A DNA stretch of 64,000 nt from Isoetes taiwanensis (GCA_021234155.1 JAJEKV010000013.1:17155009-17219008); one strand, 5' to 3'. Counted from the stretch's first letter, positions 51,046 to 64,000 are shown. Numbers and translations: made by a program. The notes: generated from the letters alone by a model not told the origin.

Positions 51046-51240
51046 CTTAGCTTGATCATAATCATGTAGTAGATATTGCAGGATTATGATCAAGCTAAGG
51101 ATTGTCTTCGAACACTGCTTGGCCAGACTCATCTTCAACCTGTCTCCATAGCAGGATCATAATCATGTAGTAGATATTGCAGGATTATGATCAAGCTAAG
51201 AATTGTTTCACTGCTTGGCCAGACTCATCTTCAACCTGCC
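51046..51240. repeat. 18 bp perfect inverted repeat within a ~101 bp tandem duplication
   Basis: CTTAGCTTGATCATAATC (51046-51063) and its exact complement (51082-51099) form a hairpin with an 18-base loop. The loop, right arm and following TGCTTGGCCAGACTCATCTT are duplicated about 101 bp downstream (to about 51240), without the left CTTAGC part. Confidence 0.88.
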
Positions 51241-51879
51241 TCTACATATAATGTATGGGCAATAGACTTCTCGTTAAAGATGATCCAATCCGTTCTATTA
51301 AAGATGATCCAATCCGTTCTGGGAACCTCTGCCATGTACTCATGCATAGCAACAATGCGCCATACAACATCAAAGAAAGACTCTAAACATATGCACAATT
51401 TGTGCAGATATAGGCTAGTCTTGGTTTACCTTGCATGCTTCTCATCCAAGAACTCCATTTGCAACAAAATAGAAGTATAATCTGGCTCCTTGCATGGTCT
51501 TCAATTGGACCCACTATTGCCATGCTAGAAATTTGACATCTATGGCTGGATCCATAAGACCCTATGATGTTTGCAAGAAGCTTCATCAAATACCGTCCCG
51601 GTCTTCTAGAGGATGAATGTCCAAAATGAAAACAGAAGAGATAGCTGCACAAAATAACAATGAAAAGCTTGAAAAATACTGGATCTTGGCTTTTTTGAGC
51701 AGAACGAATAGGAGGAGAAGGCAAATGGATGAACCATAATAGAAACATAGAGAGGAAAAGGCCCAGCTCCTGTGGCATTCTTAAAGGCATCAACCTCGAA
51801 GAAGATCGTGGCTGAAAGAAGGGAAGGACTGGTCGGATTCAAAAACAGGTTTGATTAGGGCTCAATCAAATGCCCCAGA

Positions 51880-52170
51880 AGACCGGAACAGGAAGCAGCA
51901 AGCAATCCAGGAACTCATCAGAAGAAAGCAACAATTGTGACAATAGATCCTCTGCAAAAGATCAAATTTGTGAAGCTACAAATCGATCACAAACATCACA
52001 AACTCTCTGACAGATCCGACTTGAAAATCTTCAAGCTCTTTCTATCTACTCTAATCATCGGCAATTTTCAAGTCCTTCCTATTTACTTGAATCATGGCAT
52101 GCATGCCGACATGGTTTCCTCAAGCCCGTTTAGAAATTTCTATAAGCAAAACCGAAACCCCAAATCATAA
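51880..52170. repeat. Diverged dispersed repeat, copy 2
   Basis: Counterpart of 48190-48470. It is followed at about 52184 by the GC-rich inverted repeat GGAGGGTTGCCCTCC. Confidence 0.75.
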
Positions 52171-52199
52171 AAAAACAAGGTGCTGCGCACGGAGGGTTG

Positions 52200-54504
52200 C
52201 CCTCCATGGCCGAAGAGTGAAATGGCTTATGTTGTAGTTGTAGACAATAGAGTATTTGAATCGAAATTGCTATTTTAAGACATTGACATTTTGTGAAGGT
52301 GATGTTACGCATTCGCATTCGTATTTGCATTTGCATTTTACTTTACGACATCGACAGGCTCGAGCTTCTCAACCACCAACTCGTTACGGAGCTCTCTGTG
52401 ACAGCCATCGTTGCCACGTTTCGAGATCGCACCATGGGAACCATGCTACACACGGCAAATATATATAGGCACCACGGCGGGAGCATGCAGCAATTCCTTG
52501 ACAATATTAGAGCGATTGCTGAGAGTTCAACATCGCAATCCACGCTTTGAGCCACGTCGCTAGGGACGCCCTCATGGGAGATTTCAACATAGATGCCCCG
52601 CGACAAAACAACATCATCGCGGCGTTACAAGCCACGATGCCCGCCATGTCCAACAAGTGAATGCCGCCACGCGCCCGCGGCACCGCTTGACCATATCCGA
52701 CAAACTTCAAGCCTCGCTTTTTTACACATCGGCCATTAAGCACGGAGCGACCATAGACGAAAGCATATATAGTGTTCACTTGAAGGTGGCAATGTGTGGA
52801 GGAATTTAGTGTCGCTTTTGCAAATTTAGCTGCTAATATGTTTAATCTTTATCATTTAAGTTACGTGATTGATTTGTCTTTGAATTTGAATATGTAGCAC
52901 AATAACGGGGTTTCTTTTTGTATTTTTATACTGCTTTTTCCTATGGTTTTGCTATGATTTGGTGAATGTATCCGATGGAGTGTACTAATAAGTATTTCTA
53001 GAGCGCGATACGCGTTCGCATTGATTTTTGCTTTTTTAATGGTTAGCACCCATGTATTTGTCTAGATGTACAAGAAAAATATATGTACAACCCTCCCTTT
53101 GCATGCGTGAGTCTAAAGGGCATATTTTAGGGTTCGAGGCAAGGCCGAACCCTTCGTGGTTTTTTACCGAAGAGGGCCCATGATAGGAAGAGCTACAGAG
53201 TATGGTGCCGGCCTGGTGGTTGGTCTTGTCTGATGGAGGATGCGACATCGATTTTTATCATAGCCGCCAAGTCTCAATTTTAGTTGCGCTTTTTTTCCTC
53301 GCCAGGTTTCTTCGCCAAGGAGGTGCTTAGTCTTCTTTTACTCGAATGGGCATATAAAGGGGAGAAACCCGTCCGCATCCTCCGTGTACACCGCTTTTTT
53401 GAAGTCTTGGGCGCTTTCTAAATGGCGAGCTTAAACATATAGCGATGGTTTTGAATCGTAAGAGGCTTTAAACCCTAAACCTTTGTTTCGTTTTTGGTTT
53501 CCATGCTCAACATGAAGCCTACTTTCTTTCGAAGTTTTGATTGGATCAATTCCAACGTAATGGTGAGTGAAGCAAGCTAATTTAAGGGAAATAGCATCGT
53601 AAAACCGTATCTCATCGTAAATAGCAGCTTGCAAAGAAGCATTAGTGGTCATTGTTTGAGTTGTTGGGTCCGCAACGCTTGGAGAATCTATTGTTGCGTA
53701 TGCATGCCGCATCATCATTCCCTATCCGAATTGTATAACCTCTTATCTCCTCGCATTACTCTTGCTTGAATTTGAGCATACAAATGGTTTAATGTGGTTT
53801 AGCACATGAGGAGATATGTTGAAGATGTGATAGCTATTTGCTATGTATGTGTGCATTGAATATATTCACCAAATCCAGAACTCTAGCTGATTCTTTCATA
53901 GTTCTTGAAGAAATAATGTATGGCTTATCTAGCAAAGCAGTCCAAAGTTGGATCATGGTATGTGTCCTTAGTTCTACCCTATTTTGCCACATGTTCAAAT
54001 TATTTTATGACACCGACCAAGTTTCAACATTAGCAAGGTGCTTGGTGAATCAAGTCCACCATTACATCTCTATCTCATCTATGCACAAACCAAGGCGTAT
54101 GTGAAGGAGTATTGAAAAACAAAGTCAGAAAAAGTTTGCACGTATTTGCTAAATATTAATCGCGGCAAAGGTTTTCGCTCTAGAGCAGAAAGGCCTTCAA
54201 AGTTTCTATAACACCAAATGCATGTTATTGAAGGCATAACAAACTTGCTTATTCATGTATAATTTAATACAATCTACATTATTTGACGTAGGCAAATAAA
54301 TCAATGCTTCCAATGGAACATGTCATTCTCTCGAATCTCATATGTTTATCCCCGCTAATAACAAACCTTGCTAATATTTATTGAATGAAAACAACTATTG
54401 GTTCAACAACATATTCAAACAAATTTCATGCAATATGTGTTTATTTGCTAATTTAAGTTCGTGTTCTATTTGTTAGGGCCCGAAGGGCCCAAAATTTTTT
54501 TTCC
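52200..54504. other. No gene recognised
   Basis: GC-richer block at 52320-52780 with open frames on both strands (for example LEHLNHQLV-like reading at 52340-52550 plus) that I cannot assign. The rest is AT-rich. Fragments at 53431-53718 (minus) and 53838-54104 (plus) look weakly protein-like but show no known motif. Confidence 0.35.
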
Positions 54505-54940
54505 AACAAATAACTACCATGAATATTAATTAACATTAACCATTACATTCAATGGTTTTAAATTTAAATCCCCTAAAACCCCTTTGGTTTGGGTGCATAT
54601 TCACACTGGGTTACGAGGGGTTTAGAGCCCCTAAAAACGCATAATACATGTATAAAATTAACACCATTAAGTATATTATTCAATAAACCTTATAGTATTT
54701 AACAAACTTTTAATATACAAGATACAAAAACTTGTACATGCATACCCCACAAACCAGGATCGCCACAGACGGCCCCAATCAAGGAATATTGGGCAAATAT
54801 GCCCAACCGACGCCTCTCGCTGTCCGAAGTAACCCCCGCGGTGAATATGCACCCAAACCAAAGGGGTTTTAGGGGATTTAAATATAAAACCATTGAATGT
54901 AATGGTTAATGTTAATTAATATTCATGGTAGTTATTTGTT
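54505..54940. mobile_element. Foldback MITE, complete copy (436 bp)
   Basis: Imperfect terminal inverted repeats of about 110 bp: AACAAATAACTACCATGAAT at 54505 and its exact complement at 54921-54940. They run inward through CCATTACATTCAATGG and CCCCTTTGGTTTGGGTGCAT to GTGAATATGCACCCAAACCA on the other arm. The centre is AT-rich and non-coding. A second, partly truncated copy lies at 38869-39220. No clear target duplication was found. Confidence 0.88.
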
Positions 54941-57900
54941 CATGGTAGTATAATTTTGATCCTAACCAAATATAATCGATTGTAATTTTGATCCCAACAT
55001 TCACCTCCCCCATCTCGAAAGTACTTTAGCAAATTCCATGCGTACGCTTCTAATGCAGCAGATCAGCTTTTTGTGAACAATCACCACCGCTCCCACGTAA
55101 TCTTCGACCTCTCAAACGCCTTCAATGGTAGCGCCAAAATCACCTAGAAACAACAACAAATATTTGCTAAACATTGTGTTCAAGAATCGATAGAGCAAAC
55201 CGCCCACAAAGGTAACAGCTTGTAGGGTTTTGTTGTACGCGTGAATAACATAGTTATATTTTCTCGCTAGTTATGTTATCGATTCATATTAAATTTACCT
55301 GATCTCAAGGAGTGAAGGCAATTTAAGGTTTTTGCACAAAACATATCGGCAAACTGAGGGCAAAAATTACTCGCTGCTTAATTGTACTGTGGGAAGATCT
55401 TGGTTGCTTCCGTCATAAAATGGAATACTAACATGCAGGGAGCAGCTTATGCAGCAATTTTTGACGATGGGGGCATTAATTTGAAAGCACCGGATAATTC
55501 TACAACCTGAAAAGCTCGATTCATCCTTTGCAACAAATGGGCCAGTTGTGTTTCTAGTTCAAACCTACTCCTCTATGCAAGCACTTACCATATTTATATT
55601 GCAAAAAGGCTTCACAGAATATTTTTGCTATCCTCAAACAAATATATGTACCAATCTGCCCTCCTTGAATGTAATAATTTATCACTTTATGATCCAAGCA
55701 CAGAAATATTTCCCATTCTTCCAAGAATGTCCCTTGCATAGCTCGAAATTGTCTAGTAATCCTATGCATGTATAGCAGTACCAAAATACCAACAGTTCTG
55801 ATTGCGCAGTTTTGTGCAAAATTCGGACTACAACCTAATACCATGATATACACACCTGCACCTACGAAACCACCACACACCACCGTTTTTCAAAGAACGT
55901 CCGCCAAATCGAATTGCATCTACCCATTACCGCCAAAGATCTTCAAAGTCAAAAGCCAAACAAGGAAAATAACGCCATGGTCGCCTTCAATCCTCAGATT
56001 ATAGCCAAACACCTAGCAAATGGCTTTCTCCTAAGATAACTCCTCGTAAAAGAACGCCTTTGACAAAAAGAAAAATGCTTCACAACGCCCATAACGAAAG
56101 TGGTCTTAGCAATGAAGCACCCAATGCCACGCGACATCGCCTTGGCCATGCTCACATGTCCCATGCAAATTGATGGCTTCAAAAGACTCAAAGCTAAACA
56201 CTAGAAAAAGGATGGGATTTCAAGGTCAACACGGGTTGCAAAAATCGCTTCCCAACGGGTTTTTATCGTCAAACATGTTCTGAAAATACCATGCATTTTT
56301 GCTCGGGCCAATAACGAATGTCTAGCAAGCAATAGTGAATAATTAATATTGCGCATTTAATGAAAAAGGGACACAAAAATAAACATGTACTTTCGACATG
56401 CAAATGCTGTGGAAAGCGGACATGTAATCATTGCAAAATAATTCATGATGCAAAGAATCATCCAACTGAAGCTTTGCAATTAATAACCCAAACCGAGCGT
56501 AGACCGCCAATGCAAAATCTCATTGAAATTGAATCCTTCTAAGGATCCGCCTACAATGTTTCAAGATTTTACACACTTGGTTTCATCGGGCACTATTTGA
56601 ATGTTAAACATTGCAACTAAAATCTATCTCAAGACCGCACTAGCAAAAGATTTCTAAGTGCATAAGCTCTAATTATAAATTTTACCTCTGTGTGCCTTCC
56701 TCAATATTCAGCCTTTTATATCTTCATTGTAATGTGCGTAACCATTTGTCCACTTTAGCAGGCAATCTTTAAAGTTTGGGTGCAAAGCTCCATCTCAAGA
56801 TCCTTTTAATTGCCCCATGCAATATCCGTATCCATTCCCGACCGCCACTACAACATTCAAATTAGTATGCATGCATATGATTTTTTCCTTTTATGTTAAA
56901 TGTGCAAATGACAATATGATGCAAGCCTATCCAAAAATGACTTAACACATTGTATATATAGACGCCAATTAATGCCGCAAGTTAGTTATCAACCGCGAAA
57001 ACAATAGTGTAATCTCTCGTAAGTAACTAAAGTAGTTCTTCACTATAAAGAAACAATTACTAAGAAATTACATATAGCTCACCCCAAATATGAATTGCAT
57101 GGTTGTGAATAGGCCCATCAACCATAACAAATCTCAAAGATGAACCTAAAGGATGTTACCCTGACCGAATCAAAGCAAAAACTAGAGTAATAAGATGCTA
57201 GCCCAGAATGGTGGCTATGGATTCAAGATGCGATAGCACCACATTATCAAAGCCTACAAATCTCAGCTATGTGATTCTTTTGAAACAATAACTATCATAG
57301 TTGCAATAAACAATGGTCGCCATGCTCATTTGATGTAAAGTAAAAAGAAAGGCATTTAAGTCGTAAACAATACTCAACAACTTCCCTCAAAGATAAGCAA
57401 ACAGGCCTTAACCTCGCTCAACTTTAGAAGTTTTTTCTTGGTTATGTGTTGTTTTCGATGGTGATAGACTTGTCAATCAATGTGCCAATTAAAGACGAAG
57501 AAAATTACACAAATGAAAGGCAAAACAGATCGTAACACCTTTCTTGGTCAAGCCTCCTTGCGACAAAGGGCGGCCTTCAAATTCCTCTATGATTCTCTTT
57601 AATAATGATGTCAATCGCCTCAGATAACACAAGCTTAAAACATGTATATTGTATATTTATTTCTGCTTAGAAGATGATAGATGTATCTCACCGAGGAAGT
57701 TCATTGACCGCTTTGTTTCCACAATTGTGGACAAGGCTCGAAAAGGACCTAATAGAAGCCCCGCATTTGTAATTATTTACCCATGAATCCAAAGCCTCTC
57801 GTGAGAGCATAACTAGAATGAAAAGTTGCAAGACATCTATGTTGCCGAAAGTGTCCTTTGATTTTCTACAATTGGAAGATCTTGTATAGACCTTGGCTTC

Positions 57901-59690
57901 AATTGAATAAGTCCCGCTAGCCTATGCAAACATCATGAATCGACTACAAAGTTGAATCTCGAATGTAAACATTCAAACCCATTTGTCGATGCACATAAGA
58001 TCCTAAAACGCGTAACCATGTAACCGATCTAACCCGAGATGGTAAACTCACAAGGGAAGTTTTCTACATCATGGTGGATGGCCCCGTGATTCCCAATTGC
58101 CCGTATTGGTCCGAACAATCGTAACCTCCAAACTTGCAGAGGGTAGTTAAGCTGGCAAGCGTGCCCGCAGACCGTGAAGCATTCTTTCTTCAAGGCCGGG
58201 CTACATTTCCCGGTAGCCAAATCGCCAGGTTCATTCCATCGATGGACGGCAAAGGTCGCTTTTAGTCGATTTACGCTTCCTTGACATGGAGACTTCATAA
58301 GAGCCGGATATTTCCAAACCCCTAATCCGCCGCTTTGTCTCCATTCGCGGGTAGGACTTCAGCATCAATATACAATCCACCACCACAAGCAGATATATGG
58401 CATCGATTGAAAACATGCCCCCTCGAGCCCATTTCCAAGCAGAGGAAAGAGTCCCAAACAAAATCACAATCTTGAAAATCAATTGCTCATATACATGCTC
58501 CGTGCATGACGCTTCCGGAGAGGCAAGCAAAATCGATAGTACGTACCATTGAGCCTAGAGTGGCTCTCAAAAATTCGTAGATAATAGGTAATCAAGGCTG
58601 GCCTCTTCCTCGACATTCCGACTATCTCCCGCCCTGCCGCTACCCTGGGCAAGGAGTCGCGGAGTTCTTTACATCCGACCGAGAGTTTACGTGAAATAGG
58701 GGTTTGGAGCACCACCGATATACCTAGGATATTCTAGCATATATTCCAGGATATGCCAAAAACCCCACATAAACAAGGGTTTGCCCCCTAGGGCAACCCA
58801 AAATAAAATGTTTCTCTGCTTTTTGATGATCTAAAAAATTTCCTGGCGTCTAAGAAGGCCCAAAACCTTAGGGAAATGCTTAAAAAAATTCTAAAAAGGT
58901 TTTCTCCAAACCGGAAAAACCGAATTTAAAAACAAGAGACAACAATAAGTGGCAAAATCTGGTAGAAGCTTTTAAAATATTTTTGGAGTCGTGTTAGTAC
59001 CATGGTCCAATATTTGGACACGGATGCCTACGAGGCGACAAATCAACGCCTTGCAAAAAGTAAAGGCAAGCATGAACGTGTAGCATATGGCTGTGAGCCT
59101 CTTTTGGGCTGGGCTAGCCTCTCTTTGCTTCAGTGTATTTATTTATTTCAGTTCGGAACGAGTTCCTTATCTAAATATTGGGGCTTAAGATGGTGAATCG
59201 AAGATGCTCTTGGGCTTCGTGAAATTGACTTCGATTTGGCCGAGTCTAGCTATGAATAGCAGCCATACCATACCATATCAGGTTCTGTTCTATTGCTAGT
59301 TTTACGAGCCTTTAAGCATCTCTTTGAATCTTCTTGAAACCGTGCAATATGGCATGCACCATGCTCTCTTCCCAGCCAAGTAGGTTTATCAATGGAAATG
59401 AGTTGTTTAAACAATGATCACAAGCCCCAACTTCTTTTCAGGCTTGTGGCAAGGTACTTAGTCATGTTAAATTTTATCAAGATGGAGGCTTCCAGGCAGA
59501 AACACAGTGGCTTTTGGAAGAAGAGGAGACGAAAGACAAAGCTGAATTTTAGAGTTATAATGTCTACGGGAACACAGGCTAATTTTCAGGGCAAGGTCAA
59601 GAATGAGAACCTTTCTTCGAATCTTTATTGGGTTTTCATGGCCAAGTTCCCCTTTTGATGCAGACTTGAACATGAAAAGAGAAACCAAGT
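54941..59690. other. Long stretch without a recognised gene
   Basis: AT-rich to medium GC. A Cys-rich small frame (56360-56542, KCCGKRTCNHCKIIH) and frames at 58029-58715 (minus) match nothing I know. The text CTCCAAACCGGAAAAACCGAATTT at about 58905 resembles 48570-48600 and may be a repeat end. GGGTTTGCCCCCTAGGGCAACCC (58779-58801) is a near-palindrome. Confidence 0.4.
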
Positions 59691-60705
59691 ATGGCAGGAA
59701 GAGCGGTGATCAAGGTTATTGGTGTAGGCGGAGGAGGATCCAATGCTGTTAATCAGATGGTGAACTCAAACTTCCTAATGTTGAATTTTGGGCAGTCAAT
59801 ACTGACATTCAGGCATTGGGTACGTCACTTGCTCCAAACAAGTTACAGATTGGTAGAGAGACTACATTTGGAAGGGGTGCTGGAGGGAAAAGTGATGTCG
59901 GAGAAGAGGCTGCAACAGAGTCATTAGCAGAGTTATCAATGGCAGTGGAGGGAGCTGATTTAGTTTTTGTGGCTGCTGAATGGGGTGGTACTGGCTCAGG
60001 TGCAGGTATGCTTTGTATTCTTTTTCCATATTGGGGTAATAAGTTATGTCAAAATTTAGGAAGCCAATTTTACATACTTGGTTATCGCAGGCCCAGTTGT
60101 TGCCCGATTAGCAAAAGCAATGGGTGCACTCACCATCGGAATTGTTACTAAGCCCTTCTTTTTTGAGGGTAGACGTCACAAGATATGAGGCACAGATGGG
60201 TCTGCAGGCAATGAAAGCTGCAGCTGATACTCTAGTTATTAAATCTAATGATTCTAATTTCTAGAAACTGTGACAGTTAACACTCCCACAAGGAGGCAAT
60301 TTCATCTGCTGATGATGTTCTTTTTTCTTCGCTTAAGGTGCAAGTAGTACGCAGATATAATTACTGTGCTAGGACTATGGAATGGATTTTCGCAGACGAG
60401 CACCATGTCAAACCTATGGAAGCGCACCGCTGGGATAGGTGTGGGATCTTGGTAAAACAGGGCAGATTGTAGCAGCCCGCCATTGTCTCCGCTTACATTC
60501 AACAACGTCCCACTGCGAAATTGTTTATAACGTGACCGGAGGATCTGATCTTACCTTCATGAAGGCGAATACAGCGTATACATTACACTCAGTACTGGCA
60601 GATACAAATGCAAATGTGATTTTGGAGCCGTCATTGACGCAGAGTTTTATGGTTACATCCCATCACCAAAAGTTACTGCAACCGTCTCATGACGCATAAT
60701 CCTGA
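59691..60705 (+). pseudogene. FtsZ (plastid division tubulin-like GTPase) pseudogene
   Basis: Ordered FtsZ motifs in shifting frames: AVIKVIGVGGGGSNAVNQMV (59697), LAPNKLQIGRETTFGRGAGG (59828), ADLVFVAAEWGGTGSGAG (59954; the tubulin signature GGGTGSG is damaged). An intron, 60006-60091, has GT-AG borders. Then come [49 protein letters not shown] after a one-base shift, KEAISSADDVLFSSL (T7-loop neighbourhood), VTGGSDLTF (60537), and FGAVIDAEFYGYIP in another frame. Functional FtsZ polymerises at the chloroplast division ring. Here at least four frameshifts, lost glycines and a missing ISDIITIPG..VNVDFADV block show a dead copy. A residual intron argues against a processed retrocopy. Subfamily (FtsZ1, 2 or 3) is undecided. 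Confidence 0.88.
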
Positions 60706-63700
60706 AAGTTCCATCAAAATGCAGAATCTAAAGGACGATTCAACAGTGGAGGATGATATATTTAACTGTGCATTTGTTTTCGCCAGTAGCCAAAGACATC
60801 TGGAAGTCCTTGAATCTCCACGGAGGAGATCCGTTACATCACGACGCATAAAAACAATATGAATATTATCCAGTGCCAGGTGATGATTCATAGTAATATT
60901 ACTTTGAGAAGTTCATGTAGTATATGGTACCATCATTTGCATGCTGTATAAGCAGGTAAAATATCAGCCATACTGCACATTCTTTGTACAGATGTTCATG
61001 GCATTCATTTTTCCAGTTAACTTGTTTCAGTTTAGATGTTGCCATATGGTTTTGCTAATAAGTAAAGGGTAACATTTTAGGATACCGGTGTTTGCAACTC
61101 CACAGTTCGCGATGAAATGTTCTTTATTTAGCAGATACTTCGTGACATTGTCGCTTAAAAACCACATCCAGACAAAGTTTCAAGTATAACATTCAGAAGA
61201 TATTTTTGACCGCACATTTATCAGATACGCTATCTCTTGAAGACCTTGCCGCAAACAGCAAACTGCGAAACACGAACAAATGGAGGCATCTGCAGTTCAG
61301 CCAGAAATCCTACATCATTTGAAGTTATGATTGGTCAATGGAGGCATTCCTTGCGTTGGTACAAATGAATTCATTAAGAGGACTGTGAAATGTAGTGAAG
61401 ACAAACTTTACCCACAGGTATCTGTGGAAGAGAAGATGGCAACCGTGACAGGCTATCACTAGCCCGAGCTGGCTAACTCAAATTAAAAGTACTAGTTGCA
61501 GGTAATGGTTGTCACCGCAAAGATCAGCTGGAACAAAATCAAAACCCGCCGCAATAAGGCGTCTCTACCATGCATATTAAGGTAACGGGAGTTTTGAACC
61601 CAATCTTTGTGCTGACCTTTACGGACGTAAGCACAAAAGCCTTTGAATTTGAAAGAAAATGGAAATTTGAGATGACATCTATGAGAAGTAATATCTTTAG
61701 ATATTGTCTTTGTTACCTTCTAAGATACACCACAACATACTGATACCCCAATGCTACCCACGCCACCAATTCTGGAATCTGAACCACAAATTAATCCCAA
61801 AACCAAGGCATGACAGCTATTTGTATAGAAACAATTGTTTCATTCAAGCAAAGCACACAAGACTCCAGTTGCAACAAGACCAGAATATGTTCATGTATGT
61901 TTTTTTCATACCGACAGCAATAGGGTTCATGTTCTTTTAGTTTTGGGGTCCTGCAGCCTTTGTTCTTTTGTAAAATTAATGTAATACCTATTTTAAATAT
62001 TTATTTTAAATAGGTTATAATCTTTATGTAGGAGAAGTTATATATAGGTGACTTTATTCATGCATTTCTTGACGTGTCAAGCTAAACACCTTATTGGGAA
62101 TGCGTGTCTGATAGTCTTCTATTAAATATTAATGTTTTTTGCATAAGCATCTTTTATGTTCAAGTCTCTTTGTCCCCATGGGATGCTGCCATGTGGTAGC
62201 GAGATAAGGAATACTATCTATTCTCTTGAACATTAGGAGATTGTCATCCCCATGGGATGTTACATGAAAAGGATGTAAAAATAATATCTATCTCTCACGG
62301 ACAAATCTTTAGGTTGCTAGATTGTTATACACGAGGATATGATTCAATTTTAAACTCATATTGTTGGAAATCCAACGATTCTTGTATACAACTGGCACCA
62401 TATATGTCCTTTGGTTGGTTGATTGACATCGATGACACCCGAAAAATGTAAAATTCAAATTCAGATTCAACTCATCGGAAGCTCATTAAATATCTGCGGT
62501 AGAGCCCGCAAGATAGACTTTTATTGTATATACATAGCTATTTTGCAAACTCATGAAAGATTGGGCATACCAAACTACATCGTCTATGGAACCTACAATA
62601 CCTTGATGGATTTTCAACAAAGCTCAATGCACAGCCTGACATTGCCATTTGATTTCATATAGGGAATGAAATAGTCAGAAAATTTCGGTTTATATGAGGT
62701 AGAAGATGTCCAGCCCTTCATCATTGAAGACCCAGTTGAATCGATAACATTTTCATACTTGCATTATAACTGGGAGCATTAATTAACCTTTAAATCCCCA
62801 AGAAGTCACATTACGCACAGCTCGCCTATCGCTCATCCGCTCTCATGTCCGTGCCTACTGTCCTGATCAAAAACCGCCCTCACCAACAATCTCACGCTTA
62901 ATAACCGGTATTTCCAGAAGATGCCGAGTGAGTTTGCGTGAGGGTTCGAGGCAGAACGGATAGGGGAGTTTAGTCGTGGCTGGATCTTTACTTTGATGGA
63001 ACTATGTTTTACTTATTGGCGCTGCACGGCGCCATCGTCACCCAAACGCACTCGCCATACCGCAAAACGCCGCCCTTCGTTAGTTTTGGTGCCTATTTCG
63101 TTCTAGCGGGACTTATGGTGGTGGTATGAACCATTTTAATCCAGTCACGAACGCCAACCACCGGCCATCACTGAAAAGCAGCGCACCCAAATCTGTCCAT
63201 TACGGCCAACGGAAGCGCACCGCATCCCGAATAACTGCCTTCACCATTCCAGAAATTTTGATGCTTTGGGTCCAAACGGTCGTGAAGTCAACCTTTCAGC
63301 TGCATAGCCCACTCATGCAGATACCGAACACGTTCCGAACTACAAAATCATGCCTCTAACCTTCCGCGCTGGAAGCTGAATTGCCGCAGTCTCAAGCCGG
63401 TAGGCCTACAAGGGCCTTTTAAAGCCTAACCTGGGGCACACGCCAATACACCTAAAAGTTTTGTTTTTCAAAACCCATCATCAGGTCCGTTTGGCAAACA
63501 TACATTCATATATCAGTATATGCTTTGTTATTAAGTTATTACGCACATTTTTGTAGGTGAGCAGGGCTAACTGTAGAAGTTGATAAGCTTTTGGCTTGAA
63601 GTTCCAATTTGTCAGGAAGATGAAGTAAGAGAAAGAGTGCTAGAAGATCTCTTTGGTTGCTTGATGAGGATTATTCTTTCTTTGTAGGTTATATTAGGTG

Positions 63701-64000
63701 TTGTCTTGTAAGGTATTGATGTGGATGACTGGTTGTGCGGCCTAAATGTAGAGAGCAATTCAGACTCTTAGTGGTATGCAAAACACACTACTTGCTATTT
63801 TTCTAGCTGAATTCAGTCAGCTTCTATTGCTCTAATGAGCCGACCACCTTCCGGATGGAAGGACCAGGTTAGTTGTAAAATGAAAAGCCCTGTTGCTCAT
63901 AATATAGATTCTGAATTTATTTTACATCACATATACATGGCCTTTGAAGACAAACTGAAATAAATTAAAGGAGGTCGTACCATACTCTGAACTAAGAAGC
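60706..64000. other. No gene recognised to window end
   Basis: AT-rich DNA. GC rises at 62820-63420 without a recognisable protein. The string CCCCATGGGATG occurs twice (about 62175 and 62250). Around 63615-63660 a frame reads CQEDEVRERVLEDLFGC, possibly the edge of a gene that continues outside. Confidence 0.4.

Noticed and set aside
56360-56542. Small Cys-rich protein KCCGKRTCNHCKIIH
   Set aside because: Short isolated frame without family match; the Cys spacing fits no zinc-finger type I know.
59691-60705. Functional FtsZ gene
   Set aside because: Multiple frameshifts and a damaged GGGTGSG signature cannot be resolved by introns.
1-64000. CRISPR arrays, bacterial operons or organellar genes
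   Set aside because: No regularly spaced repeats with unique spacers. Genes have spliceosomal introns, and no plastid or mitochondrial gene clusters are present.

Overview
The window looks like nuclear DNA of a land plant. It holds intron-rich genes of plant type: a single-chain urease, a HAD-fold protein with a DFDGVL motif, and a multi-pass RING-H2 ubiquitin ligase. It also holds degenerate copies of plant families (FtsZ, ANTH/AP180, lectin-type receptor kinase). AT-rich intergenic DNA full of old transposons separates these genes. The gene spacing and the DUF7869-type transposon suggest a large genome, perhaps a fern or another seed-free plant. The species is an inference with low confidence.

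Layout. 1-8.7 kb: 14 exons of a urease whose 5' end lies outside the window. 10.0-12.05 kb: a complete nine-exon HAD-like gene on the same strand. 14.2-15.6 kb: a TAA-flanked Harbinger/Tourist-like non-autonomous element with palindromic subterminal motifs. 20.6-21.2 kb: two tandem promoter-like modules facing the minus strand. 22.25-30.52 kb: an 8.3 kb DNA transposon flanked by TTAA. 30.6-31.1 kb: a minisatellite. 31.2-32.3 kb: a degenerate LINE on the minus strand. 33.6-38.5 kb: a second DNA transposon. 38.9-40.5 kb: a foldback MITE and a chimeric junk locus (receptor kinase plus antisense ANTH). 43.1-45.1 kb: a complete five-exon RING-H2 gene. 45-59 kb: repeats, a mini solo-LTR candidate, a Helitron-type terminus, a foldback MITE, and long stretches in which I recognise nothing. 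59.7-60.7 kb: an FtsZ pseudogene.

The most interesting system is the 22.25-30.52 kb transposon. On the plus strand it has a DUF7869-type (RNase H-like) transposase gene. Divergently, on the minus strand, it has a gene that reads as an N-terminal ParB-like domain followed by a DNA N6-adenine/N4-cytosine methyltransferase domain: a DLPYG motif IV, then an LDAFS...TTIACAL motif I, in beta-class order. Such fusions are familiar from phages and bacteria. Here one appears as a passenger of a plant DNA transposon. Both genes are decayed by small frameshifts. The second transposon (33.6-38.5 kb) likewise pairs an RNase H-like transposase with an enzyme gene, an FCP1-type phosphatase, arranged tail to tail. 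Only the urease, HAD and RING genes look intact.
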